Source: CAZERD01 sp964515405
GTDB lineage: Bacteria > Campylobacterota_A > Desulfurellia > Desulfurellales > CAZERD01
DNA length: 15,975 nucleotides
Reading direction: 5' to 3'
NCBI GenBank assembly: GCA_964515405.1
Contig: CAZERD010000032.1
Coordinates: 1 to 15,975, forward strand
Positions 14,232-15,975 of this stretch are shown here, one piece after another. Every line of letters begins with the position of its first letter. Position 1 is the stretch's first letter. The notes under the pieces were generated by a model that had not been told where the DNA came from, did not search any database, and was given only the letters and a program-made list of their open reading frames with translations. A program made the translations under genes and the position numbers.

Positions 14232-14919
14232 TCTGAGGAGCTATGGAAGCATAACCGAGCTTGTCAGGGGTATTGGAGATGCTGTTGTATGGTACAAGGT
14301 GGGTGCTATGAATTTTACCGCCTATGGGACAAGGCTTGTGGATCATCTCAAGTCTGATAATAAAAGAGTCTTTTTGGACTTAAAGTATCATGATATACCG
14401 AATACTGTCAGGGAGGCTGTCTTTGAGGCGTCTGTGCTGGGTGTGGATATGCTCACGGTACATGCTGTTGGTGGTGTAAAGATGATGGTGGCCGCGAATG
14501 ATGGAGTAAGGGAGTATGAGGATAGGTTTTCAAAGAAGGGTCCTACTGTTTTAGCCGTTACAGTGCTGACGAGTATGGATGACAAATCGCTAAGGGAGGA
14601 TATGTTTATACACATGAGTGTTGAAGATACGGTATTGAGGTTAGCTGAGAATGCGGATAGGGCTGGCGTGGGGGGGCTTGTTGCCTCAGCCAAAGAGGTT
14701 CCGTTTATCAGGGATAGATTTGGAGATAGGTTTGTAATTGTCACACCGGGTATAAGACCTGCTTCTTCTGCTGTTGATGATCAGGTTAGAGTGGTGACCC
14801 CATTGGATGCTGTTAGGAGAGGATGTAATTTTATAGTGGTAGGCAGACCCATATACAGATCTGATAACCCCAGGGAAGTTTGTTTGGGGATAATAGAAGA
14901 AATGGAGGATGTATGCTGA
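14203..14919 (+). CDS. pyrF: Orotidine 5'-phosphate decarboxylase
   Basis: PyrF decarboxylates OMP to UMP, the last step of pyrimidine synthesis. The 238-residue protein starts MKERLIVALD, where the aspartate is the first conserved active-site residue. It has the catalytic D59-x-K61-x-x-D64 set in FLDLKYHDIPNTV, then VDMLTVHAVGG, and the phosphate-binding end TPGIRP plus FIVVGRPIY. Its length fits the bacterial type. The ATG at 14203 has a very strong Shine-Dalgarno. The frame is open further upstream, but that part lies inside nusB and does not match the family. It overlaps nusB by 29 bases and pyrE by 7 bases. Confidence 0.97.
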   Translation: MKERLIVALDLRSYGSITELVRGIGDAVVWYKVGAMNFTAYGTRLVDHLKSDNKRVFLDLKYHDIPNTVREAVFEASVLGVDMLTVHAVGGVKMMVAANDGVREYEDRFSKKGPTVLAVTVLTSMDDKSLREDMFIHMSVEDTVLRLAENADRAGVGGLVASAKEVPFIRDRFGDRFVIVTPGIRPASSAVDDQVRVVTPLDAVRRGCNFIVVGRPIYRSDNPREVCLGIIEEMEDVC

Positions 14920-15488
14920 CTCAAAGTGGAGCGCTTAAGCTTTATAAGAGGAGGGGGGCTTATCTTAAAGGACATTTTAAGCTTTCAAGCGGGTTACATT
15001 CGGAATATTATCTCCAAAGTGCGCTTGTTCTCCAGTATCCGTCCGATGCTGAGGTTCTGTGTACATCTCTAGCTGAGTATTTCAGTGGTGCAGGTGTAGA
15101 TGTAGTTGTAGCTCCGGCGATAGGTGGAATACTCGTTTCGTATGAAGTTGCTAGGGCTCTTGGGGTCAGGTCCATATTCGCCGAGAGGGTAAATGGACAG
15201 CTCAGACTCAGGAGGGGTTTTGGTATAGATCCTTCGGAGAAGGTTCTTGTGGTGGAAGATGTGGTAACAACTGGCAAGAGTGTCATGGAAACAATTGAGC
15301 TTGTGAGGACCTTTACTGAGAATATTGTAGGTATCGGCGCTCTTGTTGATAGGGGCGGTGGATTCAGTTCTCCGTACGATTATTTTCCGTTGATAAGGTT
15401 GAAAATAGAAAATTATACTGAAGGAGAGTGCCCTTTGTGTAAGAAGGGCATCCCCCTGGAGAAACCGGGTAGTAGGTTTTCAAAATGA
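14913..15488 (+). CDS. pyrE: Orotate phosphoribosyltransferase
   Basis: PyrE joins orotate to PRPP to make OMP, the substrate of PyrF encoded just upstream. The 191-residue protein has the N-terminal FKLSSGLHSEYYLQ, the PAIGGILVSYEVARALG loop and the PRPP-binding motif VVEDVVTTGKS (about 113-123). It ends in a cysteine pair (C173, C176) in CPLCKKGIPLEKPGSR, a tail seen in one branch of the family and possibly metal-binding. I chose the ATG at 14913 with GGAGG upstream over an in-frame TTG at 14880. It overlaps pyrF by 7 bases. Its stop lies one base from the end of the convergent ferredoxin gene. Confidence 0.96.
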   Translation: MLTQSGALKLYKRRGAYLKGHFKLSSGLHSEYYLQSALVLQYPSDAEVLCTSLAEYFSGAGVDVVVAPAIGGILVSYEVARALGVRSIFAERVNGQLRLRRGFGIDPSEKVLVVEDVVTTGKSVMETIELVRTFTENIVGIGALVDRGGGFSSPYDYFPLIRLKIENYTEGECPLCKKGIPLEKPGSRFSK

Positions 15489-15489
15489 T

Positions 15490-15909
15490 CTAAACCAGCA
15501 GGTCATTTAGGGATATTGCTTTGACTGGGCACACCTTTATACACCAACCGCAAGCTATGCATTTCTCTTTGGAGAGTGCTACTTTCATTGTGTTTTTATC
15601 CGGTATGAAGAGCGCATCGGTTGGGCATACAGGTAAGCAGAGACCACAGTGATAGCATTGATCCTCATCTCGTGTTATTTTCTCTTCGATGAATTCAACG
15701 ATCACTTTGTTCTTTTTCAGGTATTCCATGGCCTTGGAGAACATTTCTTCTTCGCCTGATATGTCTAGTACAAGATGTCCTTCCTTTCTCGGGAATATTT
15801 GGGCGTTCATGATGTTAAACACCAAGTCATATTTTCTTGATAGTTCGAATATTACGGGATGTCCGGCTACACTTTTGGGAAACTTCAAGGAGACCTTTTT
15901 TGAAATCAT
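15490..15909 (-). CDS. NIL-domain protein with two [4Fe-4S] ferredoxin motifs
   Basis: This 139-residue protein has an N-terminal NIL domain (about 1-75), a ligand-binding module also found at the end of the methionine importer ATPase MetN. A ferredoxin domain follows with two complete clusters: C85, C88, C91, C95 and C117, C120, C123, C127, each in a CxxCxxCxxxCP pattern. In methanogens and many anaerobic bacteria, NIL-ferredoxins act with DUF39 (COG1900) proteins in homocysteine synthesis from aspartate semialdehyde and sulfide. That role is possible here but not proven. AGAGGTG lies just before the ATG at 15909. The upstream reading frame ends 3 bases before it, so it is the second or later gene of an operon. 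Confidence 0.87.
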   Translation of the reverse strand: MISKKVSLKFPKSVAGHPVIFELSRKYDLVFNIMNAQIFPRKEGHLVLDISGEEEMFSKAMEYLKKNKVIVEFIEEKITRDEDQCYHCGLCLPVCPTDALFIPDKNTMKVALSKEKCIACGWCIKVCPVKAISLNDLLV

Positions 15910-15912
15910 GTT

Positions 15913-15975
15913 TCACCTCTGCGTTAGTTCTATAATACCCCACAGAGCTATGCTATCGTCTTTTATGAAGAGTCC
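15913..15975 (-). CDS. C-terminal end of an unidentified gene, 5' part outside window
   Basis: Reading inward from the window edge on the minus strand, twenty codons are open and end in TGA, giving a tail of GLFIKDDSIALWGIIELTQR. The stop falls three bases before the NIL-ferredoxin ATG, and the Shine-Dalgarno of that gene overlaps the final codons, as expected for an upstream gene of the same operon. The piece is too short to name. A DUF39 homocysteine-synthesis partner would be a natural neighbour, but the residues do not let me confirm that. Confidence 0.5.
   Translation of the reverse strand, partial: GLFIKDDSIALWGIIELTQR

Noticed and set aside
15429..15450. Perfect 7-base stem (TGCCCTT with AAGGGCA, 8-base loop) near the end of pyrE
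   Set aside because: No T-run follows on either strand and it encodes the CPLCKKG cysteine motif, so it is not a convincing terminator.

Overview
The window is a gene-dense, AT-leaning bacterial chromosome segment made almost entirely of housekeeping genes. I see no mobile element, CRISPR array, rRNA, tRNA or prophage, and no gene-free stretch longer than about 140 bases. Coding strands are purine-rich, arginine is written mostly as AGG or AGA, and ATA is a frequent isoleucine codon. With a complete MinCDE set and a DHH-CBS-CBS-nucleotidyltransferase fusion, this suggests a Gram-negative-type, possibly thermophilic, deep-branching or delta-proteobacteria-like anaerobe. That placement is inference; nothing here fixes the species.

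Layout. (1) 1-979, plus strand: the C-terminal part of a CinA/MoaB-like protein, a membrane-anchored DUF2726 protein and a Trm112/YcaR zinc protein. (2) 972-2689, minus strand: minC-minD-minE, placing the division site. (3) 2768-6691, plus strand: queE and queC (preQ0 synthesis for tRNA queuosine) and a large tRNA nucleotidyltransferase fused to a DHH phosphoesterase and CBS domains. (4) 6688-10270, minus strand: a c-di-GMP operon of a GAF-GAF-HD-GYP-degenerate GGDEF protein, a GGDEF cyclase with an intact I-site, and a PaaI-type thioesterase. (5) 10411-15488, plus strand: ribD-ribE-ribBA-ribH-nusB-pyrF-pyrE, joining riboflavin and pyrimidine synthesis with very small gaps or overlaps. (6) 15490-15975, minus strand: a NIL-domain ferredoxin preceded by the last codons of an unidentified gene.

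The five enzyme activities of riboflavin synthesis that have dedicated rib genes are covered by four proteins (RibD and RibBA are bifunctional). PyrF and PyrE supply the last two steps to UMP. QueE, QueC and the nucleotidyltransferase share a tRNA-maturation theme.

The least ordinary signals are regulatory. The minC and queE promoters lie back to back and each puts its -10 box seven bases before the ATG, with no Shine-Dalgarno sequence, so both mRNAs look leaderless. ribD looks nearly the same, while genes inside operons often have Shine-Dalgarno sites. The second c-di-GMP gene has a strong Shine-Dalgarno correctly spaced from an in-frame ATT rather than from the TTG that opens the frame. All three convergent gene pairs overlap or abut, leaving no room for ordinary terminators. 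I did not find an undescribed multi-gene system.
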